Shown: in pieces, positions 23,730-32,849 of the stretch | Numbering within the stretch: position 1 is the first letter of the stretch | How the letters are laid out: every line of letters begins with the position of its first letter | Assembly: GCF_014206815.1 (NCBI RefSeq) | Contig: NZ_JACHNP010000001.1 | Span: 2,012,456 to 2,076,455 of the forward strand | Origin: Xanthomonas sp. F10 | GTDB lineage: Bacteria > Pseudomonadota > Gammaproteobacteria > Xanthomonadales > Xanthomonadaceae | Length of the DNA: 64,000 bases | Direction: 5' to 3' | Translations under genes and position numbers: made by a program | The notes under the pieces: generated by a model | What the model was told of the DNA's origin: nothing | The model's database searches: none | What the model saw: only the letters and a program-made list of their open reading frames with translations

Positions 23730-26700
23730 TCACCGTGCATTCAATTTACGCAGTTGCTCCGCGCTGGGCGCGTGAAACTCCGTTATGGTGCCAAATGACT
23801 TTACGGCCCCAGACTCCATTGCGAAGACGGTTGTGTGGGATAAGCGTCCACCGAACCCATCCAGGCCGCTGCCAACACCTTGTCCTCCATAGACATTCTT
23901 CTCGCCAGCCAATATCCAAACGGGTTCCAATCCTGACGTTGCAAGCTTGTCGAGAAAGTAGTCTCGGGACACAACACCTGCACCTGCACCGCGCGAACGC
24001 AACGACGGGTCTTGCCAACGAAGGACCCCTTCGGAGTCGACATACTCAGGGTCTTTTCCGCTACGTAGGTGCAGGCCCAGTGCCGTAATGACACCTGATG
24101 ATGGTAAGCAGAGCGAGAATCCGTCATCGATCGAGTTATCGTTGGTATTACCTTCGGCGCTCAGTGACTCTACGATTCCTGCATATGGCGTTCTAATGCC
24201 GGCGCCCATCTTCTGCTGTAATTCGATTGGTTTGGGGTCGCGCCAGCCATGCTCCCCCAAGAAGGGCAAAAAGTAGCCGGCTTCCCAAAGACGCGATGCG
24301 TCGCCACGCTGCTGGGCAAGTAGCTCGGTTGCCAGCTGAGAACCGTTACCTAGAGCTGTGACAAGGCAGCTGATGCGACACCAGGCATCAGCGTGACTGC
24401 GTCGACTCTGGCCGGGCACAGTCCAGCGGCAAAAGCCGTTTATGGCCAGCCATTGCTTGCCATCTGGACTCACCAGTTCGATTTGACGCACTTCATTGCA
24501 CAGATCGCCCTCGACGCGCAGCCATGCTAGAAGCAACTCTGTATCTCCGGAAGGTAGTCGGGGAGCGGATGGTGTCCACCATGTGACAGGTGCCGCCTCC
24601 CAGCCGGTATCGAGGGTGCTTCGCACAAGAAGGGACGGATCAATGTCCCTTTTCATGTCGCGACCTCGCGGCCCCGGCTCATATGCGCGAAGCTTCCCCT
24701 CGTCCTCCCACGTACACATTGCTAGATTGTCTGTTATGCGGGCTGTCACTTCCGCAAGCGCAATATACTGATACTTCTTGCCGATGCGCTCGACGCGATG
24801 CCTGCCTATCCGATCACGACTAATGATTGGGCTTACCTCGAACTGCCCGAATAGCTCTTCGGTCCAACCGAGCTGGTGCGCACGCTCGCAGATCCAGCGT
24901 CGCACCGGCGCAGGATCGATCTCCAACGGACCGCGACTGTCGTCGCGCATGCGCGTAGATTCAAGGAGATGATGCTCCGGAAATCCGGCATACCTGATGC
25001 GCAACCCTTCGGACAACGTGCCCTTGAACAGCTGGTTCGCTTGCACGACCTTTTTCCAAAGGCGCTCAAATTGATCTGCGCTTTCTTTCGTAAACGATAT
25101 TCTCAGAGGCCTCATTCGAAACTCGTCAGTCACCTCACGCAGAGCTAGGTAGGCTTCCTGTTGCTCCGCGGTCGCCTCATCGAACAATGCGTTCTCCCAA
25201 TGTTCGAAGATCTCCTTGCTGGTACTGCCCACCAGAGCTACCGGCATGTCAACAATATCGTGCAGCCAAGATCTCAGTGTGTAGTTACCGAAGTCGCCGT
25301 GCTCGTCCATGGACGAGCAAATTGAGTCCCCGTAGCCGCGACCTCGGTATTTCTCAAGATCCTCCTCTGTCACACACTCCAGCGGCCAAACTGAGGTGAA
25401 CTTTGCCTTGCATGCGTCGATGTCAGCTCCCACCGGCAGCTGACCCACGTGTTGAGCGTACAGCAGGAGACCGAGGGCATAGTCTCGCGCCATCAAATGC
25501 AACGGCGGCCGTTTACCCTCGGCAAAGTAGCTCCTCCAAATCGAAGTGGCTAGCTCTCTGCAACCGGCCCGGTCCATACCCTGCATTGCAGCGCCATAAC
25601 AGGCAGCCAGAAGACGCTCTGTAATGTAGAGATCGTCGATGTCGACGAACTGGCTGACAAGTGCGGCAGCGTGGCGCAGCTTGCAAGAAAGCAGGTTGAC
25701 AAGTGCCTTGGTGGCACTGTCGCGAACCGCGCGGTTGCTTGTCGACAAGAACCAAGTCAATGTCACCATGGCAAGCCGCAATCTACGTTCATCGACCTCA
25801 CTGCCATCAACATCCCTGGCCCACTCAACAAGCGAGGCAACCGCGCCGCCCTCACTCAAATCGTCTTCTGCCAGAAACACAGACCACGCGGCGTCTCTGC
25901 ACGGCATCGGACGCGACCAAAGGTTCGCATGCAGCCAGTCGGCATTGAATAGGTTCTCGGGCTCAGTACTGACCAAAAGCATCAAGCCAAAGGCTGAGCG
26001 GCCTTCGGCCACGCAGAGCTTATCTACCCATTGAACCGTTCGATTCGTAAAGGCCCTGGGGTCTCGCCAAGCGAGCGAACTCTCGAAGGCTTCTCGGAGA
26101 GATGGATCATCGATCGCCTCACTAGGCAGTACATCGAACAACTCAAGACCTAACACTTCCGGGAGTTGCACCGCAATCGCTTCCCTCACTCCAGCAAACG
26201 CCCAGCCCTCGAATGGCTTGAAGTAGTTGACCAACGGCGCTTGTCGGAATGACTCTTCAACATCTGCGCGATCCATTTGCCCAATAAGTCGCTTGGCGTG
26301 AAGGTGGTCAGAAAACCGCTCGAAAGTGAAACGAACGATTTCCCTCCGGGTTCCTCCCTGCCATTCGATATCCTGCGTGAGTACGCCCTCCGACATGAAC
26401 GCTGAAAAGAGGCTGTGCCGTGTGTAGCCACCCGAGCTGTGGATACCTTCCAGCAGATCCACGGCATCTTGCAGAGACAGACTTGCACCGTCGCCTCGAG
26501 TTACACATGCCTCCAGAAAACTCTCCAAAGCTTTGTACGGAATGTTAAGCTCTGGAATGAGCCCCAGCTCCCTTTGGACCTTGTCCGCTACTGCGGTCAG
26601 GTAGAAGTCGAAGATAGAGGTAACGCCGCTCATCCCCTTGGGCAATTGCTTGAGCCCTTCCGTATCGAGATATTCGCAGCAGCTTCGAAGAAACAGGGGG

Positions 26701-28214
26701 TTTTCGAACTCCCTAGCCAAATTCGGTGAGCTGGGTCGAGCAATGCCGCGACGATCCAGGTATACCTTGGCTGCGGCACCGGCATGACCGGCAAACCCTG
26801 GGTGCACAATGCATTCCAGGCCCTTCAGCGGAAGAAAGCGGAAGTAAGTGCTGCGCACGGTCAACACCAGCGCGAGACGAGAGAACCTCTGGATCAAATG
26901 GATAAACCCCGGAAGGCGCGTCTCCCAAAGCGCGAGACCGTTTCTCTCGTTGAGCGCATCTACTGCAAGCACTGCCCGACAGTTGGCTGCCTCAGCCGCC
27001 GCATCGAGTGCGCCGAGGAAGTCAGCGGTCGTTACGTTAACCAGATCAAGTTGCCCTCGGATTTGGTCCCACGGATCTCCGTCCGTCAAACTTCCGCTGA
27101 GCACAAGTATGAAAGGGCGGCCGTCCTCAAGCTGCCTGTTTCCGAAGTCAGCGATCAGATGAGATTTGCCGATGCCCCCTGGCCCTGAGACCACCAGTTG
27201 GCGCTTGTTCATGAGCTGCCAGCGCTCGCTCGCAACCTCTTCGCGGACACGCTCCACTGCGGAATAAAGGTCGTACAAGTCCTTCCTCAGAGTAAATTGC
27301 CTGCTCTCTGGGACCTTCTCCTTGACCTCGGTCAGGGATTCCGCAACGCATTCGATGGTCAAGTCCACCAGCTTTGCCCAATTCTCCAAAGGCACCAGTT
27401 CATCCAAAGCCACGGGCGATGCCCCAAGACTTTGCAGTAGCGGACTACAAGCTTGTCGCACTCGATCAGCAACGTGCGAAAGCTTTTCGAGCGAAAGGCT
27501 AGCTATCGCGCCATCCATCCGGTAAGTAATCTCGGCCACCCAGGTCGCCGGGACTAAGAGCAATTCAGGGGTGCGTGCCAGCGCACTCAAGGCGTGGTGA
27601 ATTGGAAGCTCGACATGGCTTTCAGGGCTATATCGCTCACCGAGATTGTGACGCTGCACATCGAAATGGTTGCGGAACCAGGCCGAACTGAATTTGAGAG
27701 CGTCGAACCAGTACCGTGCTCGCCCAGAGTAAGCTGGACTGTCACGACCAAGGCGCTCGAGGATGCTGGATGCGCTCCAGAGAACAATTTCAATATTGCG
27801 GCCTTTGGCAGCCGCATCGCTGACCATCTTCTCGCGCCACCTTTCATAGCGCTGTTGTTCACTCAGCTTCCTACCTCCCCGGTTGTCTCGCAAGTCGATG
27901 GGAAGACAGACAACAAATGTTGTCAACCTCGGATGAGCGCTGAGTGCACGCTCCAATGAGTCATCCAAGTTAGCAACCTGTCCATCACCGAAGTCATTGA
28001 TGAAGTACTTCGCCTGCCACCCCACCTCATGTCCGTCTTCGTAGATTTGGAAGCACTCTAGTCCTTGGTCGGCTCCCGGGCCTTTTCGTAGAAACCGGCA
28101 GCCCGGAGCAGGATCCTCCAGCGCAGCAAGCTGACAGCAAAGCTCCTCGAACCCGCCGTCCTGACTTCCTCTATGTTCGCGAATATGTTTGAAGTCCAAT
28201 CTCAGCACAGCCAC
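23730..28214 (-). CDS. AVAST-like (Avs) STAND NTPase with N-terminal PD-(D/E)XK nuclease
   Basis: A 1494-residue protein with the architecture of Avs antiviral STAND NTPases. Residues 1-150 form a Mrr-like nuclease with D49 in GADQGLE, E53 and the QxK of EVGWQAKYF (Q67, K69). An NTPase core follows: Walker A GPGGIGKS near residue 342, Walker B-like AVLAVDALNE near 413-421 and LTVRSTYFRFL as a sensor-like strand. The remaining roughly 900 residues should be the helical ligand-sensing part. In known Avs proteins phage terminase or portal binding triggers nuclease activity and abortive infection. Which Avs type this is cannot be told by eye. The gene starts with GTG, is opposite in direction to its neighbours and is visibly lower in GC, so it is probably recent cargo. 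No companion enzyme is needed in single-gene Avs types. Confidence 0.82.
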   Translation of the reverse strand: MAVLRLDFKHIREHRGSQDGGFEELCCQLAALEDPAPGCRFLRKGPGADQGLECFQIYEDGHEVGWQAKYFINDFGDGQVANLDDSLERALSAHPRLTTFVVCLPIDLRDNRGGRKLSEQQRYERWREKMVSDAAAKGRNIEIVLWSASSILERLGRDSPAYSGRARYWFDALKFSSAWFRNHFDVQRHNLGERYSPESHVELPIHHALSALARTPELLLVPATWVAEITYRMDGAIASLSLEKLSHVADRVRQACSPLLQSLGASPVALDELVPLENWAKLVDLTIECVAESLTEVKEKVPESRQFTLRKDLYDLYSAVERVREEVASERWQLMNKRQLVVSGPGGIGKSHLIADFGNRQLEDGRPFILVLSGSLTDGDPWDQIRGQLDLVNVTTADFLGALDAAAEAANCRAVLAVDALNERNGLALWETRLPGFIHLIQRFSRLALVLTVRSTYFRFLPLKGLECIVHPGFAGHAGAAAKVYLDRRGIARPSSPNLAREFENPLFLRSCCEYLDTEGLKQLPKGMSGVTSIFDFYLTAVADKVQRELGLIPELNIPYKALESFLEACVTRGDGASLSLQDAVDLLEGIHSSGGYTRHSLFSAFMSEGVLTQDIEWQGGTRREIVRFTFERFSDHLHAKRLIGQMDRADVEESFRQAPLVNYFKPFEGWAFAGVREAIAVQLPEVLGLELFDVLPSEAIDDPSLREAFESSLAWRDPRAFTNRTVQWVDKLCVAEGRSAFGLMLLVSTEPENLFNADWLHANLWSRPMPCRDAAWSVFLAEDDLSEGGAVASLVEWARDVDGSEVDERRLRLAMVTLTWFLSTSNRAVRDSATKALVNLLSCKLRHAAALVSQFVDIDDLYITERLLAACYGAAMQGMDRAGCRELATSIWRSYFAEGKRPPLHLMARDYALGLLLYAQHVGQLPVGADIDACKAKFTSVWPLECVTEEDLEKYRGRGYGDSICSSMDEHGDFGNYTLRSWLHDIVDMPVALVGSTSKEIFEHWENALFDEATAEQQEAYLALREVTDEFRMRPLRISFTKESADQFERLWKKVVQANQLFKGTLSEGLRIRYAGFPEHHLLESTRMRDDSRGPLEIDPAPVRRWICERAHQLGWTEELFGQFEVSPIISRDRIGRHRVERIGKKYQYIALAEVTARITDNLAMCTWEDEGKLRAYEPGPRGRDMKRDIDPSLLVRSTLDTGWEAAPVTWWTPSAPRLPSGDTELLLAWLRVEGDLCNEVRQIELVSPDGKQWLAINGFCRWTVPGQSRRSHADAWCRISCLVTALGNGSQLATELLAQQRGDASRLWEAGYFLPFLGEHGWRDPKPIELQQKMGAGIRTPYAGIVESLSAEGNTNDNSIDDGFSLCLPSSGVITALGLHLRSGKDPEYVDSEGVLRWQDPSLRSRGAGAGVVSRDYFLDKLATSGLEPVWILAGEKNVYGGQGVGSGLDGFGGRLSHTTVFAMESGAVKSFGTITEFHAPSAEQLRKLNAR

Positions 28215-28228
28215 TCTCCGTTTTCTTC

Positions 28229-28459
28229 TCAGGCCGCTTCAGCAATTCCGAGGCGTCGCCCCCGTCTCTTCCAGAACTGTACAAGAGTTGGGTTCACCTT
28301 CCCTTCGGGGATGCCAAAGCAGGCAGCACTGCTATCACGAATCTGCTGATGGCGGACTTCCACCAACATCTGGAATTGGTTCCCCTGCCTGGTCTCCCCA
28401 CGACTACTCGTTGCTCCAACTGCTCGGATCCTCGGGTCGCGCTGCCCCCCCCTGACCAC
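28229..28459 (-). CDS. Possible small ORF directly upstream of the Avs-like gene
   Basis: A 76-codon frame ending 14 nt before the GTG of the STAND NTPase gene on the same strand. The last 50 residues (around QMLVEVRHQQIRDSSAACFG and KVNPTLVQFWKRRGRR) look more protein-like than random, while the beginning is low-complexity. I recognise no family. It may be a short regulator, the remnant of a truncated gene, or spurious. The alternatives cannot be separated without homologues. Confidence 0.3.
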   Translation of the reverse strand: MVRGGQRDPRIRAVGATSSRGETRQGNQFQMLVEVRHQQIRDSSAACFGIPEGKVNPTLVQFWKRRGRRLGIAEAA

Positions 28460-28609
28460 GATGCCACTGGGAGAACGTCACTAGGCTGACACCGCCTACT
28501 TCGTCTTATCTGCCGCTCCTGGGCGCCCAGCGCCGTAGCTCCAATGTCGGAGCAAAGCCATCCTCTGGCCTGGAATGTGGGGCGTGGCCTTATCAAGTAC
28601 TTCCGCCAC

Positions 28610-28896
28610 TACCGAGCATGCAATCGAGATGCTTGAGCCATGTGCTGCTGACGTCCTCAGCGCCACGCCAGCAGCCAGGATCCCCGGGCTGCCGCGGAGC
28701 GTCAACCGCGCGATCCGCCAGTCCGCTTTGCATCAGTCCTGCGGGCGCACGCCCTCCCCGGGCGTTGATGCGAACCCTTCTCCGGGCGACTCTGCCCACT
28801 TCGTCCCTACCGGCAAACGTCCTGTTCGCCCGCTCATGCAAGCGGACGGGCGTGCGCCTGCGTGCGCCACGGCGCACTCCATCCAAGGAGCCAACC
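28610..28896 (+). ncRNA. Structured leader copy 1, upstream of the GHKL ATPase gene
   Basis: First of four related leaders. Hairpin A is GCTGA (28647-28651) with TCAGC (28657-28661). Hairpin B is GCAGCC (28671-28676) with GGCTGC (28687-28692). A conserved box CCAGTCCGCTTTGCATC lies at 28718-28734, 163 nt before the start codon. It is probably a cis-acting RNA. I recall that candidate structured RNA motifs named after DUF3085 and DUF3577 genes have been catalogued, but I cannot check that this is one of them. The rest of the divergent gap 28460-28610 shows nothing clear. Confidence 0.6.
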
Positions 28897-30468
28897 ATGA
28901 CGACCATTCGACTTCAGACCAATCAGCACCGCCTCATCGCCAATCTGCGGCATGCGTTCAACCAGCGCTCCATGCTGGGGGAACTGTTGCAGAATGCCCG
29001 CCGTGCCCAGGCGAGCGAGATCCGCATCTACGTCACCGACGACTGCATTGCGATACACGACAACGGCAGCGGCATCGAAGACCTCCAATCGCTCATCCAC
29101 ATTGCCGAATCAGGCTGGAAGGCGTCCATCAGAGAGCGCGAGAATGCCTTCGGCATGGGGGCGCTCGCCACGTTGTACTTCGCCGAACGGCTGATGGTGC
29201 GGTCACGCGGCAAGACCTTTTCCGCACGAACCGCCGACATTCTTGCCGGAGGGCCGATCGAGGTCATCCCGGCCGATGGCACCTGGCAGGGCACGCAGAT
29301 CCAGCTCGACGGCGTACGCTCACCAGATCGCCACGTTTTCTTGCCTGACTGGGTGCGCTCGGAGATGCGGCGACTGTGCGAGGCATTTCCGGTCAGCGTG
29401 TACGTCAATGACGCCGAAGTCCCCAGGCCGCTGACAAAGCCCGACCTTCGATGGCGTCAGACATCCATGGGCAAGGTGTTGATCGACCTCCATGGCGCCA
29501 CAAACCAGTGGCGATGCTTCCTTCAGGGGTTGCCTATCCAAGTAGGAAGTTCGCATGAGCCAAAGCAGGTCGTCCTTCTGCCCGACAACATGGTCGCCAG
29601 GCTCCCTGATCGCCAGCATCTGCTGAACGAATCCAGCGATTTTCCTCGTATCCAGGCTGCCGTGAATCAAGCCTACCGCCAAGCCTTGATGGACGCGAAG
29701 GCCGAACTGGCCGGCCACGAGTTCGCCGAGTGTTATGCCGACGCATGCGTCATTTCCTCCAACGCCGACCTCCTCAACGATGTTCCCTTCGTGCCGCGCG
29801 CCTGGTTTCGCAACTGGCAAGAACGGCCAGCCGGGGTTTGCAGGTATTGGGAGGGGTACGCCAACGATGGGGTGACGTCCGCGGAAGCTATGACGGAAGC
29901 CGGCGTCTGGCGGATCGAAGACGATGATGGCGATGTGCTGTTGGCTGAGGTGTATCTGCAGGCGGCGGACGCCTATTTGCTGGAACAACTCAACCTGGAT
30001 GAAGGTCACTGGCTGCTTCGTCTGGCACGTCCGCTCAGCGCGAAACAGATCGCGGTCAGCGTTGGCGCATCACAGCATCGGGTTGAGCATCCAGGTTTGG
30101 CCGACTGGGAGGTCGCGCTGGAGCTCGTCAACTCGCTGCAGGTCGCCCTTCTGGAAGGCAGCAAGCTCTACGATGTCCCAGCCCTCCGCACGGACGGCAC
30201 GCTGTACGTCACCGCAGAGGCAGGCAACGTCACGCGGCTGGTCAGCGACTACATCGTGGACGAACGTTACGACGAGGACCTCGAAGACGACGATGAAGAG
30301 ACCATCCGAACCTTCATCGCCGTGGGCAGCTCCTCGTCACCGCACCATGTGGTCGAAGCCCTTCTTCCGGACGCACTGCGCTACCAGGCACAGGCCAAAC
30401 TGGCAGATGCCAGCGTGACGCTAGCCTTCGATGCGAAAGGCAAGTTGGCATCGGTCATTTCCTCCTAG
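28897..30468 (+). CDS. GHKL-type ATPase (HATPase_c fold) of unknown role
   Basis: A 523-residue protein whose N-terminal domain is a GHKL ATPase: N-box ELLQNARRA (residues 29-36), G1 box HDNGSGI (54-60) and G2 box FGMGAL (85-90). This is the Hsp90/MutL/MORC type, not a histidine kinase, as there is no phosphoacceptor domain. The rest of the protein (residues about 200-523) has no motif I recognise and ends with an acidic patch (DEDLEDDDEE). Start at 28897 with AAGGAG. It is transcribed alone between a structured leader and a strong terminator. Function unknown; GHKL proteins in mobile elements often take part in defence or DNA transactions. Confidence 0.8.
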   Translation: MTTIRLQTNQHRLIANLRHAFNQRSMLGELLQNARRAQASEIRIYVTDDCIAIHDNGSGIEDLQSLIHIAESGWKASIRERENAFGMGALATLYFAERLMVRSRGKTFSARTADILAGGPIEVIPADGTWQGTQIQLDGVRSPDRHVFLPDWVRSEMRRLCEAFPVSVYVNDAEVPRPLTKPDLRWRQTSMGKVLIDLHGATNQWRCFLQGLPIQVGSSHEPKQVVLLPDNMVARLPDRQHLLNESSDFPRIQAAVNQAYRQALMDAKAELAGHEFAECYADACVISSNADLLNDVPFVPRAWFRNWQERPAGVCRYWEGYANDGVTSAEAMTEAGVWRIEDDDGDVLLAEVYLQAADAYLLEQLNLDEGHWLLRLARPLSAKQIAVSVGASQHRVEHPGLADWEVALELVNSLQVALLEGSKLYDVPALRTDGTLYVTAEAGNVTRLVSDYIVDERYDEDLEDDDEETIRTFIAVGSSSSPHHVVEALLPDALRYQAQAKLADASVTLAFDAKGKLASVISS

Positions 30469-30496
30469 CTATCGATCCATAACCAGGCCACGTGGG

Positions 30497-30525
30497 CCCC
30501 GCACTCCGGTGCGGGGTCTTTTTTT
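30497..30525 (+). terminator. Rho-independent terminator after the GHKL gene
   Basis: CCCCGCAC (30497-30504), loop TCCG, GTGCGGGG (30509-30516), then TC and seven T. A perfect 8-bp stem with U tract, 29 nt after the stop codon. Confidence 0.92.
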
Positions 30526-30559
30526 GCCCGGAATGCGGTCCAAGGCCGCATCGGATTGG

Positions 30560-30802
30560 CCGACCACTGCCCGGCATCGAGGCGGAATGCTGGACGCATG
30601 TGTAGCTGACACCGTCAGCGCCATGTCCAGCAGCCTGGATCTCAGGGCTGCCGCGGGACCCGTCCTGCGCGATCCACCAGTCCGCTTCGCATCGGTCCGC
30701 GGACAAGCGCCCTCGTGGCGTCGATGCACTTTCATCCACGTCCTGCGGGAGCCCCTGCCCGCACTGGGCTGTGGCGCCTCGCGCATACAGAAGGATCTGC
30801 CC
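30560..30802 (+). ncRNA. Structured leader copy 2
   Basis: Second copy of the leader family. Hairpin A is GCTGAC (30605-30610) with GTCAGC (30614-30619). Hairpin B is GCAGCC (30630-30635) with GGCTGC (30646-30651). Box CCAGTCCGCTTCGCATC at 30677-30693 lies 110 nt before the next start codon. It follows directly after a terminator, so transcription must start within or near it. Confidence 0.6.
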
Positions 30803-31015
30803 ATGCCAAAGCCACCTGTCTTCGGCCGCCTGGCCCTGAACTACGCCGGCAAGTTGCTGCCCCTGGAGGTGCTGCACAGCGCCGCCGGCCACTACATCGG
30901 TACGCGCGACTTCGACGGTCCCGTGTCCCGTGAATCGAACGAGTACTTCCGCAGCGAGAAAGCGGCGCAGCGCGCGCTGGAGCGCGGTGGATGGTCCCAG
31001 TTGCCCAACCCCTGA
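30803..31015 (+). CDS. Hypothetical protein, 70 residues
   Basis: A short protein of unknown family. It has a compact beta-rich look (PVFGRLALNYAGKLLPLEVL, then HYIGTRDFDGPVSRESNEYF), and the pattern 'YIGT.....PVSRES.EYF....A...AL..G.W' resembles small ICE or plasmid proteins usually labelled hypothetical. ATG at 30803 follows AAGGAT. It is followed after 18 nt by the next gene, so the two form a short operon behind leader copy 2. Confidence 0.7.
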   Translation: MPKPPVFGRLALNYAGKLLPLEVLHSAAGHYIGTRDFDGPVSRESNEYFRSEKAAQRALERGGWSQLPNP

Positions 31016-31033
31016 TCCGTGAAGGATTGCATC

Positions 31034-31426
31034 ATGAACCTGACTCTTCCCCCGGAAGTCTCCGATCTGTTCGTGCGCGAACAGATCCATTTCGCCGCTG
31101 CACCTGAAGCGTTTTTCCAAGCCTGGAAGCGTGGTGTCGAGATTGCCGGTCCGGAGTGGTTCGGCGACGGCACGATGGAAGGGATGCGCAAAGCCACGAG
31201 CAAGTGGGACCTGCGGCCCAACCTGCTTGCCATCGCCGAAGCACTACGCGTGCTGAGCAGCGGCCAGCGCATGTTCCTTTCCGCCATGGTGAGCTTCTAC
31301 AACGCACGCGAAGGTGCAGCCATGCTGCGCCAATGCCGGTTCGAGGGCCTCGCCGACTTCGGCGGACTCGACCTGCAAAGCAGACAGGTCATCGCGGACC
31401 TGCTGCTGAACTACGTGGGCTGGTAA
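31034..31426 (+). CDS. Hypothetical protein, 130 residues
   Basis: A helical protein with no family that I recognise. Sequence such as EAFFQAWKRGVEIAG and GQRMFLSAMVSFYNAREGAAML suggests a globular alpha-helical fold. The ATG at 31034 has AAGGATTGC ahead; a GTG at 31019 would add five residues. Second gene of the leader-2 operon and followed by a terminator at 31498. Confidence 0.7.
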   Translation: MNLTLPPEVSDLFVREQIHFAAAPEAFFQAWKRGVEIAGPEWFGDGTMEGMRKATSKWDLRPNLLAIAEALRVLSSGQRMFLSAMVSFYNAREGAAMLRQCRFEGLADFGGLDLQSRQVIADLLLNYVGW

Positions 31427-31497
31427 GTCCGCGCCGGCCAGGGTCCTGGCCATGAGGCACCTCCACGGCTCGCCGTGCGGTCCTCGCTTTCGTCACC

Positions 31498-31520
31498 GGG
31501 CGCCCTGTGCGCCCGTTTTT
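31498..31520 (+). terminator. Rho-independent terminator
   Basis: GGGCGC (31498-31503) and GCGCCC (31509-31514), followed by GTTTTT. It closes the 30803-31426 operon and lies 66 nt before the next start codon. Confidence 0.75.
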
Positions 31521-31530
31521 CTGTCCACCC

Positions 31531-31565
31531 ACAAGGGAGCCTCTCCCTTAGGGGAAGTCCCTTGT
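31531..31565 (+). promoter_or_regulatory. Start-proximal hairpin upstream of the 31586 gene
   Basis: ACAAGGGA (31531-31538) pairs perfectly with TCCCTTGT (31558-31565), with an inner CCCTTAGGG. It ends about 20 nt before the ATG and just upstream of the AAGGAG ribosome-binding site. It lacks a U tract and so is not a terminator. It may stabilise the mRNA or modulate initiation. Confidence 0.6.
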
Positions 31566-31585
31566 GCTTCATCAAGGAGCTTTCC

Positions 31586-32383
31586 ATGGATCCGACCATT
31601 CTTCGCGCCCAGATGCCCGCCCTGGTGCGGTCACATATTCCCTCCAACGTGCGCAGGTTCACCTACTGCATCCTCGACGGCGTGCCGCGGCCCTCATCTC
31701 TCGGCATCACCTTCGATCCCAAACCATTCGAGGGCAAGGTCGTCGCCAAGACGCAGGAGGCCATCGTCGTCAAGACGGGCCGCACCGAGTTCGCCGTACT
31801 GGACCGGTCGCTGGTCACCAGGGATCCCGACGAGGGTGCCAAGGTGCTGGTCGAGCCGTACGCAAGGCGCCGGTTCGACGGCCTGCGTGCAGACACGCCG
31901 GAACGTCGGAAGGAGCGGACTGCGGACGGCACCGAGTTCGTTTCGGAGACGATGGTGCTGGGCGCTGCGCCGGCCAAGCTGCCCATCCCTAATCCACGAT
32001 GCCCCGAGCTCGCTGCACTCATTGAGCAACTGGAGGAGCTTCCGGCGCCTGACGGCTTCCGCCGCATCACGCACATGCTGGTGGACGCGGGCGCCCGGGT
32101 CTTCAACTGGGTGGATCCGGAGCCGTCGGACATCTGCAAGACGCCGCCAGCCATCACCTTCACGGTCTCGGCGGCGAAGTTCGATGGAGCCGTGCGCATC
32201 CTGTACGACCGCGGAGCAGACACCTATGTGATCGAGTTTCTTCCCTCGGGCCAGCCCATTGACCGCATCGCAGACGTGTACTTCGAAGACCTCGGCAGCG
32301 TACTGGAATCGCGCATCGATGACGGCAGCTGGCGGCGCATCCGCGTCACACCGCTGCCGGCGAGAACGTGCCCACCGGCGTGA
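31586..32383 (+). CDS. Hypothetical protein, 265 residues
   Basis: Unknown family. It has an N-terminal region with LRAQMPALVRSHIPSNVRRF, and then a beta-rich segment EGKVVAKTQEAIVVKTGRTE that looks like a small beta-barrel (KTGRTEFAVLDRSLV). It continues with mixed alpha/beta sequence and no catalytic motif. Such 'KTG..EFAV.D' proteins are common, always unnamed, in PFGI-1-type ICEs and large plasmids. Start has AAGGAG. It is followed after 48 nt by a DUF3085 gene. Confidence 0.72.
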   Translation: MDPTILRAQMPALVRSHIPSNVRRFTYCILDGVPRPSSLGITFDPKPFEGKVVAKTQEAIVVKTGRTEFAVLDRSLVTRDPDEGAKVLVEPYARRRFDGLRADTPERRKERTADGTEFVSETMVLGAAPAKLPIPNPRCPELAALIEQLEELPAPDGFRRITHMLVDAGARVFNWVDPEPSDICKTPPAITFTVSAAKFDGAVRILYDRGADTYVIEFLPSGQPIDRIADVYFEDLGSVLESRIDDGSWRRIRVTPLPARTCPPA

Positions 32384-32431
32384 AGCATCGCACAGCCGCG
32401 ATCCTTTTTACTTCGTTCTTTGGAGGACACC

Positions 32432-32794
32432 ATGTCTCTTCGTTTCAGGGGCGCCGATCTGCGTCCCGTACTGGCAGAAGCTGCCGCTCAGCGCTGCAGG
32501 ATCGTGCTGGTCAAGGACCGGGGCGTGTACTGGCTCGCCGAGCGCGGTGCTCGCATCGGCAATGGCCGCCAGAAGCTGATCGCGTACGCGGTGGGCTGCA
32601 ATCCGGACATCGACCCATTCGATGACTGGTGGCACACGGCGAATGCTGAACTCGGTGGCGACGATTTCGCGGAGCACATCGACCCGAACGATGGCGTTTT
32701 CGCCAAAGTTCTGGCCGGCGGGTATGACCTCGAACTGTCTGCCACACCCGAGCAGCTCATGATGCTGGCCGTTCCCTCCGACCGCACGAACTGA
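32432..32794 (+). CDS. DUF3085-family protein (copy 1)
   Basis: A 120-residue protein of DUF3085: the N-terminal RFRGADLRPVLAEA, VYWLAERGA, and IAYAVGCNPDIDPFDDWW segments are characteristic. Ends with GGYDLELSATPEQL. ATG at 32432 follows TGGAGGA. A paralogue lies at 33871-34239 with the same core. Function unknown. Closed by a terminator at 32812. Confidence 0.82.
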   Translation: MSLRFRGADLRPVLAEAAAQRCRIVLVKDRGVYWLAERGARIGNGRQKLIAYAVGCNPDIDPFDDWWHTANAELGGDDFAEHIDPNDGVFAKVLAGGYDLELSATPEQLMMLAVPSDRTN

Positions 32795-32811
32795 GTTCGC
32801 TGCGCCTCCAA

Positions 32812-32836
32812 GCCCTCGCCACGCGAGGGCTTTTTC
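32812..32836 (+). terminator. Rho-independent terminator after DUF3085 copy 1
   Basis: GCCCTCGC (32812-32819), loop CAC, GCGAGGGC (32823-32830), then TTTTTC. Confidence 0.92.
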
Positions 32837-32849
32837 TTGTCTGGAATCC

